From contig NZ_MECL01000248.1 in NCBI RefSeq assembly GCF_014596445.1, forward strand, positions 1 through 33,792: a stretch of DNA of 33,792 nucleotides, in the 5' to 3' direction. Of this stretch, positions 7,946-15,974 are shown in pieces. The DNA is from Streptomyces sp. CBMA29 (GTDB taxonomy: Bacteria; Actinomycetota; Actinomycetes; Streptomycetales; Streptomycetaceae). The notes beneath the pieces are model-generated. The model was not told the origin of the DNA and did not search any database. It worked only from the letters and a program-made list of their open reading frames with translations. Each line of letters begins with the position of its first letter. Position 1 is the stretch's first letter. Both the position numbers and the translations under genes were made by a program.

Positions 7946-8098
7946 ACGCGCACCACCTCCTCGTCCACGAGTGCCTGGCTCTTGGCTGTCTGCCACTGCC
8001 TCAAGCCAGGGTAGGGACCGGCACCCGGTCCGCGCATGGCACGGATGGACCATTTCGACAACGCCCTTTCCGGTGAGGGCCGTTACCGCGAAGACCCC

Positions 8099-9115
8099 TT
8101 ACCCCTGCCGGGAAGAAACGATCTTGCCCGTCCAGATGTCGGCAGCTCGGGGCATGGTGACGGGGACGGCGCGGCCGAAATCGTCGAAGCGAGTGGTAGA
8201 GACCACGGTGACGTCGGGCGCGGCGGCGCTCGTCGTACGGCCCTTGGCGCCGGTCGTCGTACGGGCGGCGTCGGAGCCGCCCGTACCGTTCTGGCCGGCC
8301 TGCTTGTCGTCGCTCCCACCGTTCTGGCCGGCCTGCTTGTCGTCCTTCCTGTCGTCCGAGCTGAAGGTGAACCGCTGGCTCACCTGGCGCAGCCGTCCCG
8401 CCTCGTCCAGCCACGCGTCGAAGGGCACCCGGGTGACCGTGAACCCCTTGGCCGCCGCTTGCAAGGGCCCGCGTACGCCGGGCGCGGCGGCCTTCGCGGC
8501 GCGCCCGATGTCGGCCGTCCCCCGGTAGTGCCGCACCTTCGTACCGCGCAGGGTCTCGACGCCGACCAGCTCGACGTCCTGGGCGCCGCGCAGCAGTTCG
8601 GCGGCGGCCAGCGGCTCGGTGGCGCCGCCGGTCACCAGATTGCCGTCCGGCAGCCGGTCGGTGTCGACGCGTACCCACTTCCCCTCGGGCACGCCCTCGC
8701 CGCGGTCCTTCATATAGAGGGCGCCCGGCGTGAGCAGTTCGGTGACCGGCTTGTGCTCCTCGGCGCCCGCAGCGTCCCTGGGCAGCAGCAGCCGCAGTTC
8801 GCCCCGCCGCTTCACGTAGTCGAATCCGCCGGTGCCGGTGATGGTCAGCCAGGTGCCGCCGCTGGCCATCCGCATCGAGGTGTCCACGTGCGAGCTGCCC
8901 GCCCGTACGAGGACGTCCGCGGCGCCGCGTACCGCCTGCGCCGGGTCGTGTCCCTTGGCGTCCCTGCCGCTCTCGGCCGCCGCGCCCTGCCCGACACAGC
9001 CGGTGAGCAGGGCGACTCCGCAGGCGCAGCCGAGCGCCGCTGCGGCGGCCTTCGTACGTCCTCGGCGCCGCCGTACCACCGTCGCGCGCCGTACCGTCGC
9101 TACCCCCGGGGCCAT
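8099..9115 (-). CDS. Secreted lipoprotein, LppX/LprG/LolA-like
   Basis: A 338-residue lipoprotein of unknown role. A very basic n-region (VVRRRRGRTK), a hydrophobic stretch and the lipobox LTGC mark it for export and lipid anchoring. The mature part resembles the half-barrel lipoproteins LppX/LprG/LolA: a predicted beta-rich pattern with ADVLVRAGSSHVDTSMRM, TITGTGGFDYVKRRGELRLLL, GALYMKDRG and a late DAWLDEAGRLRQVSQRF. Near residues 260-285 it carries two copies of an 11-residue unit containing DDKQAGQNG. ATG 9115 is preferred because GGTGG precedes it; ATG 9127 abuts the direct repeats without a ribosome site. The family assignment is from pattern only. Confidence 0.75.
   Translation of the reverse strand: MAPGVATVRRATVVRRRRGRTKAAAAALGCACGVALLTGCVGQGAAAESGRDAKGHDPAQAVRGAADVLVRAGSSHVDTSMRMASGGTWLTITGTGGFDYVKRRGELRLLLPRDAAGAEEHKPVTELLTPGALYMKDRGEGVPEGKWVRVDTDRLPDGNLVTGGATEPLAAAELLRGAQDVELVGVETLRGTKVRHYRGTADIGRAAKAAAPGVRGPLQAAAKGFTVTRVPFDAWLDEAGRLRQVSQRFTFSSDDRKDDKQAGQNGGSDDKQAGQNGTGGSDAARTTTGAKGRTTSAAAPDVTVVSTTRFDDFGRAVPVTMPRAADIWTGKIVSSRQG
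8285..8344 (-). repeat. 27-nt direct repeat inside the lipoprotein gene
   Basis: Positions 8285-8311 and 8318-8344 are identical over 27 nt with a 33-nt period, so copy number could change by 11 residues without a frameshift. It encodes the hydrophilic Gln/Asn/Gly/Asp linker of the lipoprotein. Confidence 0.9.
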
Positions 9116-9129
9116 CGCCGCCACCATCC

Positions 9130-9183
9130 CTGAAGCATTCCTGAAGCGTTCTGGACCATTCCTGGACCATTGCTGGACCGGCC
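9130..9183 (-). promoter_or_regulatory. Five 10-11-nt direct repeats before the lipoprotein gene
   Basis: Read on the plus strand: CTGAAGCATTC (9130-9140), CTGAAGCGTT (9141-9150), CTGGACCATTC (9151-9161), CTGGACCATTG (9162-9172), CTGGACCGGCC (9173-9183). The spacing of about one helical turn suits a regulator that binds one DNA face. It is directly upstream of the minus-strand lipoprotein gene. No known binding consensus fits. Confidence 0.65.
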
Positions 9184-9255
9184 TTCGACCGTCCGGGGCC
9201 TTATGGCGTCTAACGACCGTCGGAAGTGCCTCGTCACGCCCGCTACGGTGGTCTC

Positions 9256-9498
9256 GTGCTCAACTTGCGTGCCGAGCAGGATTCCGCCAACGCCTCCGTC
9301 ACGGCTTCGGCCTCCGTCACGGCTTCGGCCGGAACCGCGGCGCGAACTCCGGCCGACGCTCCCGACAGTGGCCATCAGACGTCGATCGTCGAGCGCGGCT
9401 CCTTCGCCGTCGCCCGCTGCTCGTGTGGCTGGAAGGGTCCGGCCCGGCGGGCCAGGGACCGCGCGAGACGCGATGCGGAGGAGCACATCTCCGGCTGA
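9256..9498 (+). CDS. Small hypothetical protein with CSCGW motif (80 aa)
   Basis: An 80-residue soluble protein. The N-terminal half is Ala/Ser/Thr-rich and includes a perfect duplication SVTASA-SVTASA. The C-terminal half is better ordered: TSIVERGSFAVARCSCGWKGPARRARDRARRDAEEH. The Cys-x-Cys and a downstream His could form a small metal site, but only two cysteines are present. I recall small Streptomyces proteins with this ending but no function. GTG 9256 is preceded by TACGGT at 9244-9249, a good -10 whose start point would fall close to the GTG, so the gene may be leaderless; no clear -35 is visible. An alternative in-frame GTG lies at 9226. Confidence 0.6.
   Translation: MLNLRAEQDSANASVTASASVTASAGTAARTPADAPDSGHQTSIVERGSFAVARCSCGWKGPARRARDRARRDAEEHISG
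9295..9330 (+). repeat. Tandem 18-nt duplication inside the small CSCGW gene
   Basis: TCCGTCACGGCTTCGGCC occurs at 9295-9312 and immediately again at 9313-9330. It keeps frame and encodes the doubled SVTASA stretch. Confidence 0.9.
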
Positions 9499-9674
9499 CG
9501 CGCCTGGCTGTACTGGTCTCGCCCCGCTGTAGTCTTCTCGCCCCGCGCCTCGCGCTCCGCAACCGGACTCATGATTCGCACGTCTACGGATAGGCGAAGG
9601 CGGTGGGGCAAGTGAGTCGTGTGGAGCCTGTGGTCCTGACGGACCCGAAGGACCGAAGTGACCGGGGTGACCGT

Positions 9675-11252
9675 ATGGACAAGGGCGACCGGGTCGAGCG
9701 CAGGACCGCGCTCAAGGCGGGCGGGGCCGTACTGGCTTCGGCCTGGCTGACCGGCTGCGGACCCGACAGCGGCGACGACGCCAAGGGCGGTACGTCCGCG
9801 CCCCCGTCGTCCTCGTCATCGTCCGGCGGTTCCGCCGCGCCGACCGCGGCCACCACCGCGCCCCCCGTCAAGCCCGACTGGGCGGCCCTCGCCAAGTCCC
9901 TGGACGGCAGCCTCGTGCGCCCGGACGACAGCGCGTACGCCGCCGACCGGATCCTGTACAACACCCGCTTCGACGGCCTGCGTCCTGCGGGCATCGCGTA
10001 CGTCACCGGCACCTCGGACATCCGCGCCTGCCTGGACTTCGCCCGCCGCACCGCCACCGCGCCGGCCATCCGCAGCGGCGGCCACTCCTACGCGGGCTGG
10101 TCGAGCGGCGACGGCCGCCTGGTCATCGACGTCTCCCGGCTCAACTCGATCCACCTCGACGGCACCACCGCCACGGTCGGCGCGGGCGCCAAGCTCATCG
10201 ACGTCTACTCCGCCCTCGGCAAGCAGGGCCGCACGATCCCGGCCGGGTCCTGCCCGACCGTCGGCGTCTCAGGACTCGCGCTCGGCGGCGGCCACGGCGT
10301 CCTGAGCCGTTCCATGGGCCTGACCTGCGACAGCCTCGTCGGCGCCACCATCGTGACCGCCGACGGCCGGATACTCGACTGCTCCGCCGACTCCCAGCCC
10401 GAGCTGTTCTGGGCGCTGCGCGGCGCGGGCAACGGCCAGTTCGGCGTCGTCACGTCACTGCGCTTCGCCACCCACCCGATGCCCGACGGCGTCGTCACCG
10501 GCTACCTCACCTGGCCGTGGAGCCGGGCCGCCGCCGTGATCCGCGCCTGGCAGCGCTGGGGCCCCGACCAGCCGGACCACATCTGGTCCGCACTGCACCT
10601 CGACTGCGACGCCGGCGGTTCCCCCACCGTGGCCGTCCCGATGCTCTCCACCGGCTCCCGCGACGACCTCGCCGCGGCCACCGACCGGCTCACCGCCGGC
10701 ATCGGCGCCGACGCCAGCACCGTCTCGCTGCGCCCGCACAGCTACCTCGACGCGACCTTCTCGTACGCGGGCTGCGCCGGTCTGTCCGCCGCCCAGTGCC
10801 ACCTCGCCCCCGCCGGGCACCTGCACCGCGAGACCTACACCGCGCGCTCCGACTTCTACGACAAGGACCTGCCGGACGCGGGCATCTCCACGCTGCTCTC
10901 GGCCGTCGAGCGGCTGTCCGCCCAGTCCGGCGACGGCGCCGGCAGCATCGCCCTCACCGCCCTCGGCGGCGCGGTCAACCGCCCGTCCCCCACGGACACC
11001 GCCTTCTGCCACCGCACCTCACGCGTCCTCACCCAGTACCTGGCCTCGGACGCCCTCTCCACCACCGGCTGGCTCGACACCACCCACAAAGCCATGTCCC
11101 CCTACGCCTCGGGCGCCGCGTACCAGAACTACGCCGACCCCACCCTCCCCACCTGGCGCACCGCCTACTACGGCCCCAACGCCCCCCGCCTCACCACCCT
11201 AAAATCCCACCTCGACCCCCACCACCTCTTCACCTTCCCCCAAGCCCTCTAA
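9675..11252 (+). CDS. Tat-exported FAD-binding oxidoreductase (BBE/GOOX type)
   Basis: A 525-residue extracytoplasmic flavoprotein of the PCMH/berberine-bridge family, which oxidises sugars, alcohols or alkaloids. The N-terminus has the twin-arginine motif ERRTALK, a hydrophobic core and the lipobox LTGC, so it looks Tat-exported and lipid-anchored, with a Ser/Gly/Thr linker. The FAD domain shows RSGGHSYAG (histidine attachment) and GSCPTVGVSG (cysteine attachment), so bicovalent FAD is likely, then ALGGGHGVLSR. It ends with the BBE element YQNYADP...WRTAYYG..APRL. I place the start at ATG 9675 since codons before it lose the G/C third-position bias; GTG 9603 is an alternative. The substrate is unknown. 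Confidence 0.9.
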   Translation: MDKGDRVERRTALKAGGAVLASAWLTGCGPDSGDDAKGGTSAPPSSSSSSGGSAAPTAATTAPPVKPDWAALAKSLDGSLVRPDDSAYAADRILYNTRFDGLRPAGIAYVTGTSDIRACLDFARRTATAPAIRSGGHSYAGWSSGDGRLVIDVSRLNSIHLDGTTATVGAGAKLIDVYSALGKQGRTIPAGSCPTVGVSGLALGGGHGVLSRSMGLTCDSLVGATIVTADGRILDCSADSQPELFWALRGAGNGQFGVVTSLRFATHPMPDGVVTGYLTWPWSRAAAVIRAWQRWGPDQPDHIWSALHLDCDAGGSPTVAVPMLSTGSRDDLAAATDRLTAGIGADASTVSLRPHSYLDATFSYAGCAGLSAAQCHLAPAGHLHRETYTARSDFYDKDLPDAGISTLLSAVERLSAQSGDGAGSIALTALGGAVNRPSPTDTAFCHRTSRVLTQYLASDALSTTGWLDTTHKAMSPYASGAAYQNYADPTLPTWRTAYYGPNAPRLTTLKSHLDPHHLFTFPQAL

Positions 11253-11286
11253 CCCCCCGGGGGAAAGCAAAGCAACCAACCGCGAA

Positions 11287-12300
11287 TCAGCGATTAACAG
11301 CCTGAATCTCCTGCACGGTGACGTCCTGCGGCGAAGTCGTATAGCCGTCGTCCATCGGCCCGGCCACGGGGCCGTTTGGATCCGCCGTCGCCGTCCAGTG
11401 CACCTTCCAAGTGATCTGGGCTTGCAATGTGTAGGCGCCACCGGCGGCTGTCGCCTTACGGTAGACGATGTTGCAACCCGCACCTTCCGTGTCGATGTTG
11501 TACTGATCCCCGTTGCGTTTGAACAGGTAGTCACATGACTGCGGTTCCGCGTGCGAGGTTCCCGCGTCCACGTGCAACGCGTAGGGCTCGGCAACCACGG
11601 TCGCCGCTACGGGCGGATTGGGTACCTGCGCGGTCACGTACACCTGCGGAAGAGCGTCCGAGAATTTTACGTACGTGGGCAGATTGACTTTCTGATTATT
11701 CGCGCCAGGGCTCAGTGTCACCTTACGCACGGGCAACTTGGTTGCCGCGTATGCCACTTGCGACAGTTGCTCTGCAGTGATTGCACCCGGGGGAGGCGGA
11801 TTTCCGGCATCCACCCATTTCCAACCGTCGGTGATGGTGCACGATCCTGCGGTGTTCTCTGGGAGGTTACGATTATAGACGAGCAGCCACCACTTGCCGT
11901 CGTCGCCCCGGTGGTACTTGATTTCGTTCATTTTCGACCGGACGCCGTAGTAGTAGTCGTAGATCGATCCCTGATGATTGTTGCCAGCCGCGTAGTAGCG
12001 ATCATCGAGTACCGCTTCGAACTCGTCCGGGGTGAAGGCCTCGTACCAGCAATCAGGCGGGGACCAGTTAGCGCTCGATGACGTGATCGGCTGCGTTCCG
12101 CTGCCACCGGTATAACCCGTACCTCCCAGGCTCACCCTTGAGGAAAGTTGGCCGTCGTGACTTTTGGGCGTGGTAACGGGAGCTGGGCCGTTTGCATGCT
12201 CTCTGTCGGCCTGCGCTTGAGGAGACGCCAACAATACCATCGCGACGCTCAGCGCAGACACGGACAGAAGTGTCCTGCGTCCTTTCAGGAACCCGCGCAT
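11287..12300 (-). CDS. Secreted protein of unknown function, lower GC
   Basis: A 337-residue protein with a clear Sec signal (basic RGFLKGRR, hydrophobic core, cleavage near ASPQAQA-DR). The mature protein has several aromatics and paired cysteines (PDCWYEAFTPDEF, GSCTITDGW, QSCDYLF, GAGCNIVY), a YDYYYGVRSKMNEIKYHRG segment and a Pro-rich turn NPPPPGA. I know of similar secreted Streptomyces proteins, often misannotated as enoyl reductases, but no function. Base composition is visibly lower in GC than in neighbouring genes. It overlaps the end of the upstream lipoprotein gene by 16 nt, so they form an operon and their products probably act together at the cell surface. Confidence 0.8.
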   Translation of the reverse strand: MRGFLKGRRTLLSVSALSVAMVLLASPQAQADREHANGPAPVTTPKSHDGQLSSRVSLGGTGYTGGSGTQPITSSSANWSPPDCWYEAFTPDEFEAVLDDRYYAAGNNHQGSIYDYYYGVRSKMNEIKYHRGDDGKWWLLVYNRNLPENTAGSCTITDGWKWVDAGNPPPPGAITAEQLSQVAYAATKLPVRKVTLSPGANNQKVNLPTYVKFSDALPQVYVTAQVPNPPVAATVVAEPYALHVDAGTSHAEPQSCDYLFKRNGDQYNIDTEGAGCNIVYRKATAAGGAYTLQAQITWKVHWTATADPNGPVAGPMDDGYTTSPQDVTVQEIQAVNR

Positions 12301-12944
12301 TTCGACACCCCCTTCTGCTGCGAGTAGTCGGTCACCTGCCAGTCACCGGCCGCATTCTTGGCGAGACCCATACGCCAAAGGCTGTAGTCCTTCACTGACG
12401 GCGTGGACTTCTGCACCTCACCGGTCGAGATTAGCTTGTCGTACGCGTGACTCTGGTCTTCGCAGTACGTGACCTGTGCTCGATCGCTCGCGTCGAACTT
12501 CACAGTCGGCCGATAGTCCTTCACCGTCCCGGTGATAGTGTATCCGGACTTCCGATAGGCAATCGCCATATCCGACAGGGTCGCGGCCTGAACCGGCGCG
12601 AAGTAGCGCTTGATGTTGGGCGTGTTCCCCTTGCCCACGGCCTCGGCTTCCTGAATGGTCAGGATCGCGTTCTTCACGTCCCGAAGAACGTCCTTCTTCT
12701 CCACGTCCGACGTATCGAAGCCACTGAACTCCGCTTTCGCGTCCGACGGCAGGTCGAACTTCGGAGCGTTCGGCCCCGCCGCCTGCGTAGGCGAAGCCGA
12801 TGTGGCCGTAGGCGCCGCCGTCGTCACCGTCGCCGAAGGCTGAATCTTGTCCGAGCTGTCCGACCCACCCCCACCGCAAGCGGTCAGCAGCAGGCCCGCC
12901 GACGCTGCGAGGGCGACGGCGATGGGCAGGGATGAGCGGGTCAC
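12285..12944 (-). CDS. Lipoprotein of unknown function, NTF2-like size
   Basis: A 219-residue exported lipoprotein: a short basic start, hydrophobic core, lipobox LTAC and a Gly/Ser/Thr/Pro linker to about residue 65. The mature domain (IQEAEAVGKGNTPNIKRYFAP, YRKSGYTITGTVKDYRPTVKFD, YCEDQSHAYDKL, YSLWRMGLAKNAAGDWQVTDYS) has the length and ending of small NTF2-like secreted domains; this resemblance is weak. Two cysteines (YCED and near the C-terminus SKCAGS) could pair. The start is GTG 12944 with GGGGGA upstream. It is translationally coupled to the secreted protein that follows on the minus strand, and shares its lower-GC composition. Confidence 0.8.
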   Translation of the reverse strand: MTRSSLPIAVALAASAGLLLTACGGGGSDSSDKIQPSATVTTAAPTATSASPTQAAGPNAPKFDLPSDAKAEFSGFDTSDVEKKDVLRDVKNAILTIQEAEAVGKGNTPNIKRYFAPVQAATLSDMAIAYRKSGYTITGTVKDYRPTVKFDASDRAQVTYCEDQSHAYDKLISTGEVQKSTPSVKDYSLWRMGLAKNAAGDWQVTDYSQQKGVSKCAGS

Positions 12945-13111
12945 GATGAGATCCCCCGTGAGTCGTCCAGTTACCGAGTCAGTTGCGCGTAGCCCTTGAC
13001 ATTACCGGCGCGCGTCGTGGGGCTGTAGAGCCCTCCCGTGATCGGTACCGGTTCGCAGCACACTTCACACACCCTTCACTCCCGGAACCGCGCCCACCCC
13101 ATGGGCCCCAC

Positions 13112-13139
13112 TTGTCACGCCGATCACCGTACGTATAGC
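13112..13139 (+). promoter_or_regulatory. Candidate promoter for the WXG-type gene
   Basis: TTGTCA (13112-13117), a 16-nt spacer and TATAGC (13134-13139) resemble the vegetative consensus. The start point would be near 13146, giving a leader of about 45 nt with GGGGAGGGCGG before ATG 13191. It lies in the 246-bp region divergent from the lipoprotein operon. Confidence 0.5.
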
Positions 13140-13190
13140 GTCGATCACTCGAACACCAGAGCTTCGGGCGGGGCGGGGAGGGCGGGTTCG

Positions 13191-14522
13191 ATGGGGGACG
13201 TGCGGGCGGGGAAGTTCCCGCTTCTCGGGTTCGACCCGACACCGGGGGACGTGGACAGGACGCGCGCGCTGGCGCGTCAACTGGGCGATCTGTACGGAGA
13301 GTTGACGGCGACCGTCACCGAGCTGGACCGGCTCGACTGCGGCTACTGGAAGGGCGAGGCCGCCAACGCCTTCGTCTCCCACATCGACAGCGACGTCGCG
13401 CCCCTGATCAAGAAGGCGCACGACTCCTTCGGCCGTGCCTCCAGCGCCCTGTCCCGCTGGGCCGACCAACTCCACGGTTTCCAGGCCGAAGCCGACGCCC
13501 TCGAAAAGGAAGCCGCCACCAAACAGGGCTCCCTCGACCACGCGAAGGCCGCCGCCGACCCACCCCAACCCCCAGGCGACCGGCCCGCCTTCGTCACCCC
13601 CGCCCAACTCGGCAAGGACGCCAAAGCCCAACAAGCCGTCACCGACGCCACCAACGACCTCGACGGCGTACGCCACCGCGCCGAAGAACTCCACAACCGC
13701 TTCACCAGCGCCGCCAAATCCATCAGCCACGACCTCGACAAGGCCGGCGACATCGCCCCCGACAAACCGGGCCTGTTCAGCCGTATCGCGCACGGCGTCG
13801 CGGGCGCCTGGGACGACACCGTCCAGTGGGTGAAGGACAACGCCGACATCATCAAGACCATCGGTGACCTTCTGGGCGCGGCCACCGCGCTGCTCGGCGC
13901 CATCGCGATCTTCACGGCACCGTTCGAACCGATCGGCGCCTTCTTCGCGGCCGCAGCCATCACCTTCGGTGCCGCCACGCTCGCCACACACCTCGTGGCC
14001 AAGCTCGCCGGAGCGGACGTGAGTTGGCTGACGCTCGGTCTCGATGTCGTGGGAGTGCTGCCGGGCATTCAGGGGTTCACCACGGGCGTGAAGGTGGCGG
14101 AAGTGGGCTCCGAGACGGCGCGCTTCTCCGAATCGGCGGTGAAGGGGCTCTCGCTGACGGTGAAGACGGTCAAGCCGTACGTGCTGTTCGGGGAACGCGT
14201 CGAGCAGGAGTTCATCAAGGGTTCAGGCGTAGTGGGGCGCAGCCGCGCGGCACTCGAAGGCGTCATCCAGTTCAACCGTACGAATCAGCTCATCGGCACG
14301 AAGGTGCTCAACCCCGCGCTCAAGGTGTTCGGTGGCGCGCCGATAGAGGCCCTGTCTCCGGCTGCCCGTGCCATCGACGGCGGCATCAAGCTCACCACCC
14401 ACGCGGTGACGGTCCCACTTGAACTGGCGAAGGACATGAGGACATTGGACAAGACCCATCCGCAGGTAGCCGAGAACATCCGAGTAGCGGGCAAGGCCCT
14501 TGCCTGGGCCGCGTCGTTCTGA
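13191..14522 (+). CDS. WXG-type (type VII secretion-like) large protein
   Basis: A 443-residue protein. Residues 1-110 match the putative T7SS-secreted domain: FPLLGFDPTPGDVDRTRALA, a helix, the WXG turn at Trp53-Lys-Gly55 (YWKGEAANAF), then a second helix. A long charged helical region (about 110-190) follows, then a hydrophobic stretch (about 220-300) with several membrane-length segments, then an amphipathic tail. No toxin active site is recognisable, although the architecture (WXG leader, coiled coil, C-terminal payload) is that of LXG/WXG effectors. ATG 13191 follows GGGGAGGGCGG; the open frame upstream is non-coding in composition. The next gene starts 37 nt after its stop and probably forms an operon with it. 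Confidence 0.75.
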   Translation: MGDVRAGKFPLLGFDPTPGDVDRTRALARQLGDLYGELTATVTELDRLDCGYWKGEAANAFVSHIDSDVAPLIKKAHDSFGRASSALSRWADQLHGFQAEADALEKEAATKQGSLDHAKAAADPPQPPGDRPAFVTPAQLGKDAKAQQAVTDATNDLDGVRHRAEELHNRFTSAAKSISHDLDKAGDIAPDKPGLFSRIAHGVAGAWDDTVQWVKDNADIIKTIGDLLGAATALLGAIAIFTAPFEPIGAFFAAAAITFGAATLATHLVAKLAGADVSWLTLGLDVVGVLPGIQGFTTGVKVAEVGSETARFSESAVKGLSLTVKTVKPYVLFGERVEQEFIKGSGVVGRSRAALEGVIQFNRTNQLIGTKVLNPALKVFGGAPIEALSPAARAIDGGIKLTTHAVTVPLELAKDMRTLDKTHPQVAENIRVAGKALAWAASF

Positions 14523-14559
14523 CCCGGCAGACCGATCTGGCCGAGGAGGACGGACATCC

Positions 14560-15258
14560 ATGTCAGTCACGACCCAGGGCACCGAACAGAACATTCCGCC
14601 CTTCTTCTTTGAACTCCCTGACGGTTTCCATCCGTTGCCACTGGATACGGCGGCCGCGGGCGAGGAACGGCGGGAAGCGCTGGGACGGCTGGTGCGGGAG
14701 ATCTACCCGAACGGTGACGACCGAATCTGGAACGGCTTCGCCCCGGTCTACGACGGCGTCACGGACGCGATGCTGGGTGCTGGGTTGGAGTTCGCCGCCA
14801 TGGGATTCTTCGACACCGGCTCGGGCGGTGTGGCGCAGTGTTCGTTCACGATCGCGGTCGTGCCCTCACAGCACGCGTCGCCGGAGATCGCCGCCAACGG
14901 CATTCAGGAGGTGCTCGCCCGTACCGCCGCCGGAGTCGACGTCCTGCGGCTCGATCTCGCATGTGGCCCGGCGGTGGCAGGCATCTCGGTGCAGGAAGTC
15001 ACCTTCAACGGCGCTTACACGGCGACGGGCAAGGACGCGCCGCTGCGCATGGGCCGGTTGCAGGCGTACGTCCCGTTCCCCAACGGACCGTGCCTGGCCG
15101 TTCTCACGCTGGAGACCGCCGCCATGGAGTACTGGGAGAACTTCTCGGTGATGCTGGGAACCGTCCTGAAGAGCGTCGCGTTTCCTACCGTGGACGCGCA
15201 CGCGGCGGGCGAGGCAGTGGGCGAGGCAGTGGGAACTACTTCGCCTGGTCAGGTGTGA
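14560..15258 (+). CDS. Hypothetical protein downstream of the WXG-type gene
   Basis: A 232-residue soluble protein without signal peptide or membrane segment. I do not recognise a family. It has an ordered alpha/beta pattern (PPFFFELPDGFHPLPL, LGRLVREIYPNGDDRIWNGFAPVYD, GVAQCSFTIAVVPS, QAYVPFPNGPCLAVLTLET) and ends in a small duplication GEAVGEAVG. ATG 14560 is preceded by GAGGAGGA at 14543-14550. Its position directly after a WXG-type gene would suit a dedicated chaperone or an immunity-like partner; this is inferred from context only. Its 3' end overlaps the convergent minus-strand gene by 23 bp. Confidence 0.75.
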   Translation: MSVTTQGTEQNIPPFFFELPDGFHPLPLDTAAAGEERREALGRLVREIYPNGDDRIWNGFAPVYDGVTDAMLGAGLEFAAMGFFDTGSGGVAQCSFTIAVVPSQHASPEIAANGIQEVLARTAAGVDVLRLDLACGPAVAGISVQEVTFNGAYTATGKDAPLRMGRLQAYVPFPNGPCLAVLTLETAAMEYWENFSVMLGTVLKSVAFPTVDAHAAGEAVGEAVGTTSPGQV

Positions 15259-15910
15259 CTTCGGGGCGGAGCGAAGCCAGTCGCCCGCGCAACTCGATGT
15301 CCTTGTAGTCGGTGGTGGCAAGCCGGATCCACGATCCGTCCGTGAACGTCAGTACAACGTCCGGAATCAGGTTGTTGAGCCTTCGCAACGACGTGGCCTT
15401 GAGCTTGCCCCGCGACACCTCCCACAGCGGCTCGCCCACGGGATCGGTGAACACCACGCGCCGCTGCGTCAGCCAGACGACAGCCTGTGGCTTGTCCGTA
15501 TTGCGGCCAGGATCCAGTTGCCAGGGGGCGCCGTACGCGACCGTGTCAGGGTCCGCCCACAGCACGGGGAAGTCGTCGTATTCGTTGGCCCGGTCAAGGT
15601 TGGCGGGGATGGCGTTGCTGTCCCGGCTGACGACGGCAAGGGACATGACCAACGACAAGGCGGACTCGGTGAAACGACCGGCCTTGCGCAACGCCGTCTG
15701 ACGGGTGTGCTTGACCGGCACCTCGGTCGGGGCGTCACTAGGTGGCCAGTCCGGCAGGCTTTCCGAGATGTCCCGACGTTGGAAGTCCCGAAAGAAGCGC
15801 AATCCGTCGACCATCCCGAAGTGCCCGGTGGCGAATTTGACGCCGCCATGGGCAATCAGGCGCTCACCTGGCTCAAGGTCGATTCCGTCGATCCACACAT
15901 CGTCGGCCAC
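15236..15910 (-). CDS. Hypothetical protein, possible PH-like C-terminal domain
   Basis: A 224-residue cytosolic protein. The N-terminal part opens DDVWIDGIDLEPGERLIAHGG. The C-terminal third (AVVWLTQRRVVFTDPVGEPLWEVSRGKLKA, then VVLTFTDGSWIRLATTDYKD) has the strand pattern of PH/GRAM-like domains, which bind lipids or proteins; this is a pattern guess. GTG 15910 is chosen because GGGGAGGGAA lies at ideal distance; an in-frame ATG at 15937 lies upstream of that site. It converges on and overlaps the gene at 14560-15258. I know no assigned function. Confidence 0.75.
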   Translation of the reverse strand: MADDVWIDGIDLEPGERLIAHGGVKFATGHFGMVDGLRFFRDFQRRDISESLPDWPPSDAPTEVPVKHTRQTALRKAGRFTESALSLVMSLAVVSRDSNAIPANLDRANEYDDFPVLWADPDTVAYGAPWQLDPGRNTDKPQAVVWLTQRRVVFTDPVGEPLWEVSRGKLKATSLRRLNNLIPDVVLTFTDGSWIRLATTDYKDIELRGRLASLRPEVTPDQAK

Positions 15911-15974
15911 GCTTCGTTCCCTCCCCTTCGGCGGCATGCTTCACACGGCCCCACCCGTTCGCCCGCGGCACCGC

